A stretch of DNA of 64,000 bases from Hydrogenophilales bacterium 16-64-40 (GTDB lineage Bacteria; Pseudomonadota; Gammaproteobacteria; Burkholderiales; Thiobacillaceae). A program made the translations under genes and the position numbers. Shown here piece after piece: positions 9,386 through 16,111 of the stretch (positions are counted from its first letter, which is position 1; every line of letters starts with the position of its first letter). The stretch covers positions 36,057 to 100,056 of the forward strand of contig NCGX01000018.1 in assembly GCA_002256995.1 (NCBI GenBank), read 5' to 3'. The notes beneath the pieces were generated by a model. It had not been told where the DNA came from, did no database searches, and saw nothing but the letters and a program-made list of their open reading frames with translations.

Positions 9386-10740
9386 GAGCGTTTGATGGCG
9401 AAGGAGTTGAGGTATTCGGCAGGCTTCGCGGGGTCGAACACCTTGCCCATGATGGTGTGCTTGGTGTAGCTGTTCGCCGGCGCCTTCAGCCCGATTTCGG
9501 CCATGCGCGCCCGCGCGTCGGTGGCGCGGAACACTTCCTCGGCGACCGCCTTGTAGTTGATGTCGCCCTTGATGTAGTTCCAGCGCTTCAGCTGGGTCAG
9601 GATCCACACCGCCATCGACTGCCAGGGGAAGGGATCGAAGTCGACACGATCCGGCACGTTCCGCACCTTGCCGAGGCCGTCGGCGAAGCGCCCGGTCATC
9701 ACCTGTTCCAGCACCGGGATCGGCTGGTTCAGATAGTTTGCCGGAGCGATCGCCTCGATGATCTCCTTGCGGTTCTCCGGCTTGTGCGCGTAGTCGGTGG
9801 CGCTGGCGATCGCGCGGAACAACGCGGCGTAGGTATTGGGAAACTCCTTGTAGAAGCCTTCCTTCACGCCGAAGGCGCAGCAGGGATGACCGTCCCACAG
9901 ATCACGCGACAGGGTGTGGATAAAGGCGAAGCCCTCGTACACCGCGCGCTGGTTGAACGGCTCGGGGCCGAGGAAGCCGTCGATGTTGCCGGCGCGCAGG
10001 TTGGCCACCATGTCGGGCGGCGGCATCATGCGCAGCTCGACATCCTTGTCGGGATCGACGCCGTGCTCGGCGAGGAAGTAGCGCAACAGCAGGTTGTGGA
10101 TCGAGTAGTCGAACGGCAGGCCGAACTTCATCCCCTTCCAGTCCTTGGGGTTCATCTTGTCCTTGTGCTTCAGGTGCATGGTGATGGCCTGGCCGTTGAT
10201 GTTCTGGATCGTCGCCACGTCGACGGCCTGCTTGGCCGATCCCAGCCCGAGCGACATCGCCAGCGGCATCGGCGACAGCAAATGCGAGGCGTCGTATTCC
10301 TTGTTCTGCACCTTGTCGCGCACCACCGCCCAGCCGGCGGTTTTCTGCAGGCTGACGTTCAGGCCTTCGCGCGCATAGAACCCCATTGGACCCGCCATGA
10401 TGATGGGCGTGGCGCAGGTGATCGGGACGAAGCCGATCTTGAGGTCGGTCTTTTCAAGTTTGCCGCGTTCCGCCGCCAGCGCCTTCGCCGCGCCCATCGG
10501 GAACAGCGTCGAGATCGCCGCCATCGCCGTGCCGGCACCCACCGCGCGCAGGAAATTGCGGCGCATCTGGTCGTTGGGAAAGAGCCCGCGCATCACCGCC
10601 GACTCGACCACACGCGACACGCGCGCATCCTCGTTCGTCATGGCGGCATCGTGGTCGGCCTGGCTGTGGTGGCGACCGCAGCTGCAGCCTGCACGGTGCA
10701 GTTTGGAATCGGGGTCAAACGGATTATCAAAGCCGGACAT
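9382..10740 (-). CDS. ABC transporter substrate-binding protein, NrtA/CmpA/CynA family, with Tat-type signal
   Basis: 452 residues from ATG 10740, preceded by GGAGC. It has an unusual leader: about 65 cytosolic residues containing a metal-ligand-like cluster (AGCSCGRHH), then a twin-arginine motif RRNFLRA and a hydrophobic stretch ending near AAKALAAE. The mature domain has family motifs such as LKIGFVPITCATPI, MKFGLPFDYSIHN, GFLGPEPFNQRA and DGHPCCAFGV. The protein captures nitrate, cyanate or bicarbonate-like anions outside the membrane for the permease. The Tat route implies folding, possibly with a metal ion, before export. Confidence 0.88.
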   Translation of the reverse strand: MSGFDNPFDPDSKLHRAGCSCGRHHSQADHDAAMTNEDARVSRVVESAVMRGLFPNDQMRRNFLRAVGAGTAMAAISTLFPMGAAKALAAERGKLEKTDLKIGFVPITCATPIIMAGPMGFYAREGLNVSLQKTAGWAVVRDKVQNKEYDASHLLSPMPLAMSLGLGSAKQAVDVATIQNINGQAITMHLKHKDKMNPKDWKGMKFGLPFDYSIHNLLLRYFLAEHGVDPDKDVELRMMPPPDMVANLRAGNIDGFLGPEPFNQRAVYEGFAFIHTLSRDLWDGHPCCAFGVKEGFYKEFPNTYAALFRAIASATDYAHKPENRKEIIEAIAPANYLNQPIPVLEQVMTGRFADGLGKVRNVPDRVDFDPFPWQSMAVWILTQLKRWNYIKGDINYKAVAEEVFRATDARARMAEIGLKAPANSYTKHTIMGKVFDPAKPAEYLNSFAIKRS

Positions 10741-10926
10741 AAGGCGCTCCCATCGGGTTGAAAAAAATTCCTCACACGAACGCATGCACCAATTTCTGCA
10801 TGCTCGCCCCGGTCTGGTGCATTTCATCCGTTCCGGTTTGCTGCGTGGCCTGCCGTTCAATTGCCCGGTTCGACGGGCTTTGGAGACAGAGGCCCTGCAT
10901 TGCGTCGTGTTTCCACTCAAGCGGTA

Positions 10927-10942
10927 TTCAGGAAACGTGCCA
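10927..10942 (-). promoter_or_regulatory. Candidate sigma-54 promoter of the ABC transporter/cyanase operon
   Basis: On the minus strand TGGCACG is followed by TTTC and CTGAA. The -24 element is perfect and the GG-to-GA spacing is the required 10 nt, but -12 is GA rather than the preferred GC. It lies 186 nt upstream of the binding-protein ATG, with a matching activator-type palindrome 99 bp further upstream. Context supports it; the imperfect -12 limits confidence. Confidence 0.5.
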
Positions 10943-11041
10943 GCTCGCTTGAAATATGACAAGCCATTGTTTTAAATGGACGATTTTTAGGAAACCCGGG
11001 GAACGTGCTGAATTGCTGGCCCGATTCTTGATTACACAGTG

Positions 11042-11055
11042 TTGACAATTTGTTT
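11042..11055. promoter_or_regulatory. Candidate activator-binding palindrome (TTGACAATTTGTTT)
   Basis: This is nearly the same sequence as 12647-12660 (TTAACAATTTGTTA). Both are palindromes with TRACAA/TTGTTW half-sites one base apart. Here it lies 99 bp upstream of the minus-strand -24 element at 10942, the usual distance for an enhancer of a sigma-54 activator. It also overlaps the leader of the activator gene, so it could mediate autoregulation. It contains TTGACA, which alone could be a -35 box. Confidence 0.5.
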
Positions 11056-11068
11056 CGGAGAACCCGCC

Positions 11069-12640
11069 ATGACTGCTATTGCACTGCCTGCCGAACGCCT
11101 GCAAGACGAGGAAATGCTGGTGATCCGCGAGTCAGCGCGCCTGATGGGAAAAAGCCTGGAGCCCGGCCCGGTGATTCGCGAAATGCTGCACCTGATCTCG
11201 GAATTTCTCGGGCTCAACCGCGGGCGGGTGGTGCTGCGGCAGCCCGGCGGCAGCGACTTTGCGATCCGCCATGCCTACGGGCTGACGACGGACGAAATCG
11301 AGCGCGGGGTCTACCGGCCCGGCGACGGCGTCACCGGCCGCGTGCTGCAAAGCGGCGAGACGGCGATCGTGCAGGACATCGACGACGACCCGCATTACCT
11401 CGCCCGCGCGGTCGATCGCGGCCGCCTGCCGAACGAGACGGTGAGCTTCATCGCGCTGCCGCTGCGGAGCGATGGCGAAGTGCTGGGCCTCCTGGGGGTG
11501 CATCGGATTCGCGGCCGCGCGCGGGCCTTGGCCGACGACCTGCGCCTGCTTGAAATCATCGCCACGCTGATTACCCAGGTCCTGAAGTTGAACGAGCACG
11601 TGGCGAAACAGACCGCGCGGCTGGAACACGAAAACCGCGAGCTCAAATGGGCGCTCGAGCGCGGCGCGCCGCAACAGGCCACACTCGGCATCGTCGGCGA
11701 ATCGCCCGCGCTGCGCCATGCACTGCGCCAGATCGAGCAGGTCGCACCGACCGAGGCGACGGTGCTGCTGCTGGGCGAGTCGGGCACCGGCAAGGAACTG
11801 TTCGCGCGCGCGCTGCACCTGTCGAGCCCGCGCCGCGACCAGGCTTTCGTCAAGGTGAACTGCGGGGCCATTCCGGAAAACCTGTTCGAGTCGGAATTGT
11901 TCGGCTACGAGAAAGGCGCGTTCACCGGCGCCTCGACCGCGCGCGCCGGCTATTTCGAGCAGGCCGGCGGCGGCACGCTGTTCCTAGACGAAATCGGCGA
12001 GCTGCCGCTGGCGATGCAGGTAAAGCTGCTGCGGGTGCTGCAGGAAAAAACCCTGCAGCGCGTCGGCGGCCACCGCGAAACGCCGATCGACGTGCGCATC
12101 GTCGCCGCCACCAACCTCGACCTGCAGCAGCAGGTCGCCGCCGGCCGCTTCCGCCTCGACCTGTATTACCGCCTCAACATTATTCCGATCCGCCTGCCGG
12201 CGCTGCGCGAGCGGCGCGAGGACATTCGCCCGCTGGTACGCCACCAGCTCAACCTCATCAGCCAGAGCTACCAGCGCAACGTCGGGCTGACCCCGGACGC
12301 GATGGAGCGACTAGCCGACTACCCGTGGCCGGGCAACATCCGCCAGCTGCACAACGTGCTGGAGCGCCTGGTGCTGCTGGCCGAAGGCGCGACGGTGTCC
12401 GCGCGCGAGGTGGAACACGTCATTCGCAGCGAAGCGACGGGCACGCCCGCAGCGGCACCGCCGCTTGACAACGCCCCCGCCACGGCGGTGCGCCCCTATC
12501 TGCCGGCGCAATCGCACGACCGCCGGCAGATCGAGCAGGCGCTGGCGCAGACCCACGGCAACAAGTCGCGTGCGGCACAGGTGCTGGGCCTGACCCTGCG
12601 CCAGCTGAACTACCGCATCAAGCGCCTCGCCATGGCCTGA
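11069..12640 (+). CDS. Sigma-54-dependent transcriptional activator with GAF sensor (NifA-like)
   Basis: 523 residues from ATG 11069 (CGGAG site 8 nt upstream). Residues ~20-185 form a GAF sensor domain, followed by a coiled linker. The AAA+ domain has Walker A GESGTGKE, the sigma-54 contact loop GAFTGA, Walker [12 protein letters not shown] and the arginine-finger region. A Fis-type helix-turn-helix ends the protein ([19 protein letters not shown]). It remodels sigma-54 polymerase at -24/-12 promoters in response to a small ligand bound by GAF. The gene lies between two operons that both carry candidate -24/-12 elements and a shared palindrome. The ligand is unknown; cyanate, nitrogen status or a sulfur compound are possibilities. 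Confidence 0.93.
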   Translation: MTAIALPAERLQDEEMLVIRESARLMGKSLEPGPVIREMLHLISEFLGLNRGRVVLRQPGGSDFAIRHAYGLTTDEIERGVYRPGDGVTGRVLQSGETAIVQDIDDDPHYLARAVDRGRLPNETVSFIALPLRSDGEVLGLLGVHRIRGRARALADDLRLLEIIATLITQVLKLNEHVAKQTARLEHENRELKWALERGAPQQATLGIVGESPALRHALRQIEQVAPTEATVLLLGESGTGKELFARALHLSSPRRDQAFVKVNCGAIPENLFESELFGYEKGAFTGASTARAGYFEQAGGGTLFLDEIGELPLAMQVKLLRVLQEKTLQRVGGHRETPIDVRIVAATNLDLQQQVAAGRFRLDLYYRLNIIPIRLPALRERREDIRPLVRHQLNLISQSYQRNVGLTPDAMERLADYPWPGNIRQLHNVLERLVLLAEGATVSAREVEHVIRSEATGTPAAAPPLDNAPATAVRPYLPAQSHDRRQIEQALAQTHGNKSRAAQVLGLTLRQLNYRIKRLAMA

Positions 12641-12646
12641 CAATGG

Positions 12647-12660
12647 TTAACAATTTGTTA
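12647..12660. promoter_or_regulatory. Candidate activator-binding palindrome (TTAACAATTTGTTA)
   Basis: A perfect TAACAA-T-TTGTTA palindrome starts 6 nt after the activator gene and lies 77 bp upstream of the -24 element at 12738. This is a normal position for a sigma-54 enhancer site. The near copy at 11042 supports a specific protein site, most simply for the activator encoded between them. Confidence 0.6.
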
Positions 12661-12737
12661 GCGCGCAAAGGGGACTGAATAGAGCCATCGGACAATATTC
12701 ACTTAAGGATCAATGGCTTGACATTGACTGACCGAGC

Positions 12738-12753
12738 TGGCACGGGAATCGCA
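12738..12753 (+). promoter_or_regulatory. Sigma-54 promoter of the redox operon
   Basis: TGGCACG-GGAA-TCGCA matches the -24/-12 consensus with GG and GC exactly 10 nt apart. Transcription would start about 12 nt after the GC, leaving a leader of roughly 35 nt before the ATG at 12801. An AAAGGAG ribosome site follows. It drives the OsmC, acyl-CoA dehydrogenase-like, DUF302 and rubredoxin genes. Confidence 0.82.
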
Positions 12754-12800
12754 ATACAGAGCATATCGGTTTCCGATCAACCCACCAAAGGAGTCATCCC

Positions 12801-13343
12801 ATGTCCGAAGTCGTTGCCCTGAAAACCCCAACCGTGCTCGAGCCCATCGATGCCGACGGCCTCGCGGCCCTCGCCACCAAGGGCCGCGCCAATCCGCAGT
12901 CGGTCGTCACGCTGAAAGCGAAGACCGTATGCGAAAGCAAGTTCCGCAACCTCACCTACGTGCGCAACCTCGACGCGCACGTGATCGACGAGCCGCCGCA
13001 CCTGCTCGGCGACGACACCGCGCCGAATCCATCCGAGGCCGTGCTCGCCACGCTCGGCTCCTGCCTGTCGGTCGGGCTGCACGCCAACGCGGTGGCGCGC
13101 GGCATCACGCTGACAAGGCTCGAACTCGAACTCGAAGGCGACATCAATGTCACCGCCGTGTGGGGTGTAGGCGACCTCGACCCGCTGAAGAAGCTGGGCT
13201 TCACCGACGTGCGCGTGAAGGTGCATCTGGAAGGCGACGCCAGCGAGGAAGAACTGAGGGACCTGGTCGCGCATTCCAACGCCTGGTCGCCGGTCGCCAA
13301 CACGCTGCGCAACCCGGTCAACGTCAGCGTCGAACTCGGCTGA
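12801..13343 (+). CDS. OsmC-family protein
   Basis: 180 residues. The core has EPPHLLGDDTAPNPSEAVLATLGSCLSVGLHANA, whose parts (NPSE.., GSC) are the OsmC/YhfA signature with a redox cysteine. In relatives two cysteines reduce organic hydroperoxides; here only the GSC cysteine is placed as expected, so the peroxidase chemistry is uncertain. It is the first gene after a strong -24/-12 promoter and is followed 29 nt later by a flavoprotein gene, indicating a shared redox or detoxification task. Confidence 0.85.
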   Translation: MSEVVALKTPTVLEPIDADGLAALATKGRANPQSVVTLKAKTVCESKFRNLTYVRNLDAHVIDEPPHLLGDDTAPNPSEAVLATLGSCLSVGLHANAVARGITLTRLELELEGDINVTAVWGVGDLDPLKKLGFTDVRVKVHLEGDASEEELRDLVAHSNAWSPVANTLRNPVNVSVELG

Positions 13344-13372
13344 CCCGTCTGGTCTTTATTTTGGAGCGCATC

Positions 13373-14530
13373 ATGCCTGCAACCGCACTTGCGAACACGC
13401 CCGCTGAAATCCTGCCGGGCCTGGCCGAACTCATCGCCGCCGAACTCGCGCCCAAGGTGGTCGACATCGACCTCAAGGGCGTCTACCCGGGCGATTTTCT
13501 CAAACAGCTCGGCGCGCTCGGCGGGCTGGGCAGCCTGACGCCGGTCGAGCACGGCGGCACCGCGCTGGGCCTCGGCCACGCCATCCAGTTGATCGAGGAA
13601 GCGTCGAAGGAATGCGTCTCCACCGGCTTCCTGCTGTGGGCGGAATACGCATTGCAGTGGTACGTGATCAACAGTTCCAACGTCGCGCTCGCCGCCGAGA
13701 TGCTACCGAAAATGGCGCGCGGCGAAGTGCTCGGCGGCACCGCGCAGTCGAACAGCATGAAGTCCTGCGTCGGCATCGAGGAAGCGCGCCTGAAGGCCCA
13801 GCGGGTGGACGGCGGTTACCGCATCAACGGCGTGCTGCCGTGGGTGTCGAATATCGGCCTTGATCACTATTTCCACATGGGGGCCACGCTGCCCGACACG
13901 CCCGGCCTGGTGATCGGCCTGGTGCACGGCAGCACGCCCGGACTCACGCTGACGCAGAACGCGCACTTCATCGGCATGGAAGGTACCAACACCTTCGCCT
14001 GCCAGTTCCGCGACGTGTTTCTCACCGACAGCCGGGTGGTCTGCCATGCGGATGAATTCAGCGCCTTCCGCGACCGCACCAAGTCTGCCTTCATCCTGCT
14101 GCAGATGGGAATGGGGCTCGGCCTGGTGGACGCTTGCGTGGCGATGATGAGGCGCGCCGACAAGCAGTTCGGCCACGTCAACCGTTTCCTCGACGTGCAG
14201 GCCGACGCGCTGGAGGCCGAACTCGACGCCGCGCGTGCCGCCACCTACGCGCTGGCAGCCAAGATCGAACGCGACGGCAGCGCCCCGCATGTGAAGGAAA
14301 CCCTGCAAGTGCGGCTCGCCGGCAGCGAATTGAGTCTCAAGGCCGCCAACGCCGCGATGATGCACATGGGCGCCAAGGGCTATCTGTCGAACAATGCCGC
14401 GCAGCGCCGCCTGCGCGAGGCCTACTTCATCGCCATCGTCACCCCGGCGATCAAGCACCTGCGCAAGGAACTCCACGAGTTCGACACCGCCGCCTGTGTA
14501 CTGGCCCAGCCTGAGCTGGAGGTCGTATGA
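13373..14530 (+). CDS. Acyl-CoA dehydrogenase-like flavoprotein
   Basis: 385 residues from ATG 13373 (TTGGAG upstream). It has the acyl-CoA dehydrogenase fold: an N-terminal helical part with LTPVEHGG, a middle beta part (GGTAQSNSMKSCVG, PWVSNIG) and a C-terminal helical part (GAKGYLSNNAAQRRLREAYF). The middle segment lacks the usual TEPxAGSD flavin/substrate loop, so it may belong to the branch containing SfnB-type and other non-beta-oxidation oxidoreductases. A neighbouring rubredoxin gene suggests electron transfer to or from the flavin. The stop overlaps the DUF302 start (ATGA). Substrate unknown. Confidence 0.82.
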   Translation: MPATALANTPAEILPGLAELIAAELAPKVVDIDLKGVYPGDFLKQLGALGGLGSLTPVEHGGTALGLGHAIQLIEEASKECVSTGFLLWAEYALQWYVINSSNVALAAEMLPKMARGEVLGGTAQSNSMKSCVGIEEARLKAQRVDGGYRINGVLPWVSNIGLDHYFHMGATLPDTPGLVIGLVHGSTPGLTLTQNAHFIGMEGTNTFACQFRDVFLTDSRVVCHADEFSAFRDRTKSAFILLQMGMGLGLVDACVAMMRRADKQFGHVNRFLDVQADALEAELDAARAATYALAAKIERDGSAPHVKETLQVRLAGSELSLKAANAAMMHMGAKGYLSNNAAQRRLREAYFIAIVTPAIKHLRKELHEFDTAACVLAQPELEVV

Positions 14531-14916
14531 TCCGCTTCGCGGTCTCCCTTTCCGTGGACGAAGCGGCCGACAAGCTGATCGCCGCCATCGCGGCCTACCC
14601 GATGGGCCTGGTCGCCCACGCCAACGGCCAAGCCAACTGCGCCAAGAAGGGCATCACGGTGCCGGCCGACCAGGTGCTCGAGGTGTTCCGTCCCGACTAC
14701 GCCGTCAAGGTGTGGGCGGCGGAGAAAGCGGCCGGCATCGATATTCCGCTGCGCATCCATCTCTACGAAGCCGACGGCACGACGTGGATTGCCTACCGCC
14801 CCGCCACCGAAATATTCAAACCCTACGTCAACCCGCAGCTCGATGTGCTGGGCAGCGAGCTGGACGCCATTTTCAACCAATTGCTGGCCACGTTCGATCC
14901 GTGGAAATTGCCATGA
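14527..14916 (+). CDS. DUF302-family protein
   Basis: 129 residues. The features VLEVFRPDYAVKVW, IPLRIHLYE and TWIAYRPATEIF fit the DUF302 family, small cytoplasmic alpha/beta proteins of unknown biochemistry often linked to redox or sulfur metabolism. Start and stop both overlap their neighbours by 4 nt (ATGA), so translation is coupled with the flavoprotein before it and rubredoxin after it. No catalytic motif is evident. Confidence 0.75.
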   Translation: MIRFAVSLSVDEAADKLIAAIAAYPMGLVAHANGQANCAKKGITVPADQVLEVFRPDYAVKVWAAEKAAGIDIPLRIHLYEADGTTWIAYRPATEIFKPYVNPQLDVLGSELDAIFNQLLATFDPWKLP

Positions 14917-15125
14917 TAAATCTCGCTACTACTATCTCTACCCCCGAATCCGCCCCCGCCTTCCGCAAATGGACCTGCGCCGTCTGCGACTACGTCTACA
15001 ACGAAGCGCTCGGTGACCCCGATCACGGGCTGGCCCCTGGCACCCGCTATGAAGCCATCCCCGACGACTGGAGCTGTCCCGACTGCGGCGTGATCAAGAC
15101 GGACTTCTACTGCTTCGACGACTGA
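14913..15125 (+). CDS. Rubredoxin
   Basis: 70 residues. The four iron ligands are in CAVC (22, 25) and CPDC (55, 58). YNEALGDPDHGLAPGT and IPDDWSCPDCG are classic rubredoxin segments. There is a ~17-residue N-terminal extension before the fold. It is a one-electron carrier, here the last gene of the sigma-54-driven operon and probably the partner of the flavoprotein two genes upstream. The third repeat copy begins about 100 nt later. Confidence 0.93.
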   Translation: MINLATTISTPESAPAFRKWTCAVCDYVYNEALGDPDHGLAPGTRYEAIPDDWSCPDCGVIKTDFYCFDD

Positions 15126-15547
15126 CTCGCGTAAGACGTGCTGGGCAGGCCGTCAATCCGCGTGGCCGCATTGCGCTGAATATGCGGCGCATCACTGCAT
15201 ACGGACCGCCCCGTTATCGCTAACCTGGTTTTGGCTTTCTTCCCCTTACAGGCCCGCCGAAGATCAAGCGCGTCGGGTGGATCAGCGGCAAAGGTGTTTG
15301 AGCCCCGCCCACAAAAAACAAAATCAAAACAACCAAGGCGGGGCGAGTTCTTTGCCGCCCACCCGACGCGCTTGATCTTCGGGAATTCGGGACTGTCGGG
15401 GTCGCCTTTTCTTTGGTTACTTTCTTTTGGCGAAGCAAAAGAAAGTAACTTGCCGCCGGGCAACCCCCGGCCAACGCTCAGCAGTCCTGTGAAAAACTGG
15501 CCATTGCCAAATTTCAGGAATCCCACCCGCCCCGGTAAAATCCGGGA
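15126..15547. other. Gene-free 422 bp stretch holding the third repeat copy
   Basis: After the rubredoxin stop there is about 100 bp of unremarkable sequence, then the structured repeat (15224-15487), then 60 bp leading to the esterase ATG. Apparent reading frames here translate the repeat and are not credible genes. Confidence 0.7.
15224..15487 (+). repeat. Third copy of the structured intergenic repeat
   Basis: It has the same orientation and block order as 6757-7008: a GGTTTTGGCTTTCTTCCCC end, then a long palindrome with 24-bp perfect arms (15257-15280 and 15359-15382). The pairing continues inward through GCGGCAAAG and GGCGGGGC blocks. Next comes a second hairpin with a 14-bp perfect stem (15416-15429 with 15436-15449), then CCCCCGGCCAACGCTCAGC. 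It lacks the outer REP-like end seen at the cassette. Confidence 0.85.
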
Positions 15548-16105
15548 ATGATTGTCTACCTCCACGGCTTCAATTCCTCCCCCGCGTCCGGCAAGGCCCG
15601 GCAGCTCGGCGAGCACATGGCCGCGATCGGCCGCCAGGCGGACTACTACTGCCCGGCGCTGCCCAACGGCCCGCGCGAGGCCATCGCGCTGGTTGAGGCC
15701 GAACTGGAACAGCGCCGCCCCGAATCGGTCACCCTGGTCGGCAGTTCGCTGGGCGGCTTCTACGCCACCTATCTGGCGGAAAAGCACGACTGGAAGGCGG
15801 TGCTGGTGAACCCGGCGGTGCACGCCCACACGCTGTTGCGCAGCGCGCTCGGCCCGCAGACCAACTGGCACACCGGCGAGCAGTGGGAACTTACCGAGGC
15901 ACATCTGGCCGAACTCGCCGCGCTGGATGTCGAACGCATTACCCGCCCCGAACGCTATCTGCTGCTGGTGCAGACCGGCGACGAGGTGCTCGATTACTGC
16001 GATGCGGTGGCCTACTACGCCGGTGCCACGCAGATCATCGAAGACGGCGGCGACCACGGCTTTGCCGGGTTCGAGCGCCACTACCAAACCATTCTGGATT
16101 TCTGA
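15548..16105 (+). CDS. YqiA-family alpha/beta-hydrolase (esterase)
   Basis: 185 residues. MIVYLHGFNSSPAS carries the oxyanion-hole region, the nucleophile serine is in VGSSLGGFYA, and acidic/histidine residues follow in TGDEVLDY and EDGGDHGF. This is the small UPF0227/YqiA esterase family with short-chain ester activity and no lid domain. It lies 6 nt upstream of the RNB nuclease gene, so the two are probably cotranscribed. The natural substrate is not known. Confidence 0.87.
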   Translation: MIVYLHGFNSSPASGKARQLGEHMAAIGRQADYYCPALPNGPREAIALVEAELEQRRPESVTLVGSSLGGFYATYLAEKHDWKAVLVNPAVHAHTLLRSALGPQTNWHTGEQWELTEAHLAELAALDVERITRPERYLLLVQTGDEVLDYCDAVAYYAGATQIIEDGGDHGFAGFERHYQTILDF

Positions 16106-16111
16106 TCTTTC

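Larger units (their letters stand above)
10741..11068. other. Divergent regulatory region between the ABC/cynS operon and the sigma-54 activator
   Basis: This 328 bp stretch has no gene. It holds a -24/-12-like element on the minus strand (10927-10942), a loose TGACAA-N4-TTGTTT pair (10957-10972), a weaker plus-strand TGGCCCG-N4-TTGAT element (11017-11032), and a palindrome at 11042-11055 matching the one upstream of the redox operon. The activator gene has a CGGAG ribosome site at 11056-11060. Confidence 0.6.

Noticed and set aside
11017-11032. Sigma-54 promoter for the activator gene itself (TGGCCCG-N4-TTGAT)
   Set aside because: Spacing is right, but both -24 and -12 deviate. Activator genes are usually transcribed by sigma-70, and TTGACA nearby could serve that.
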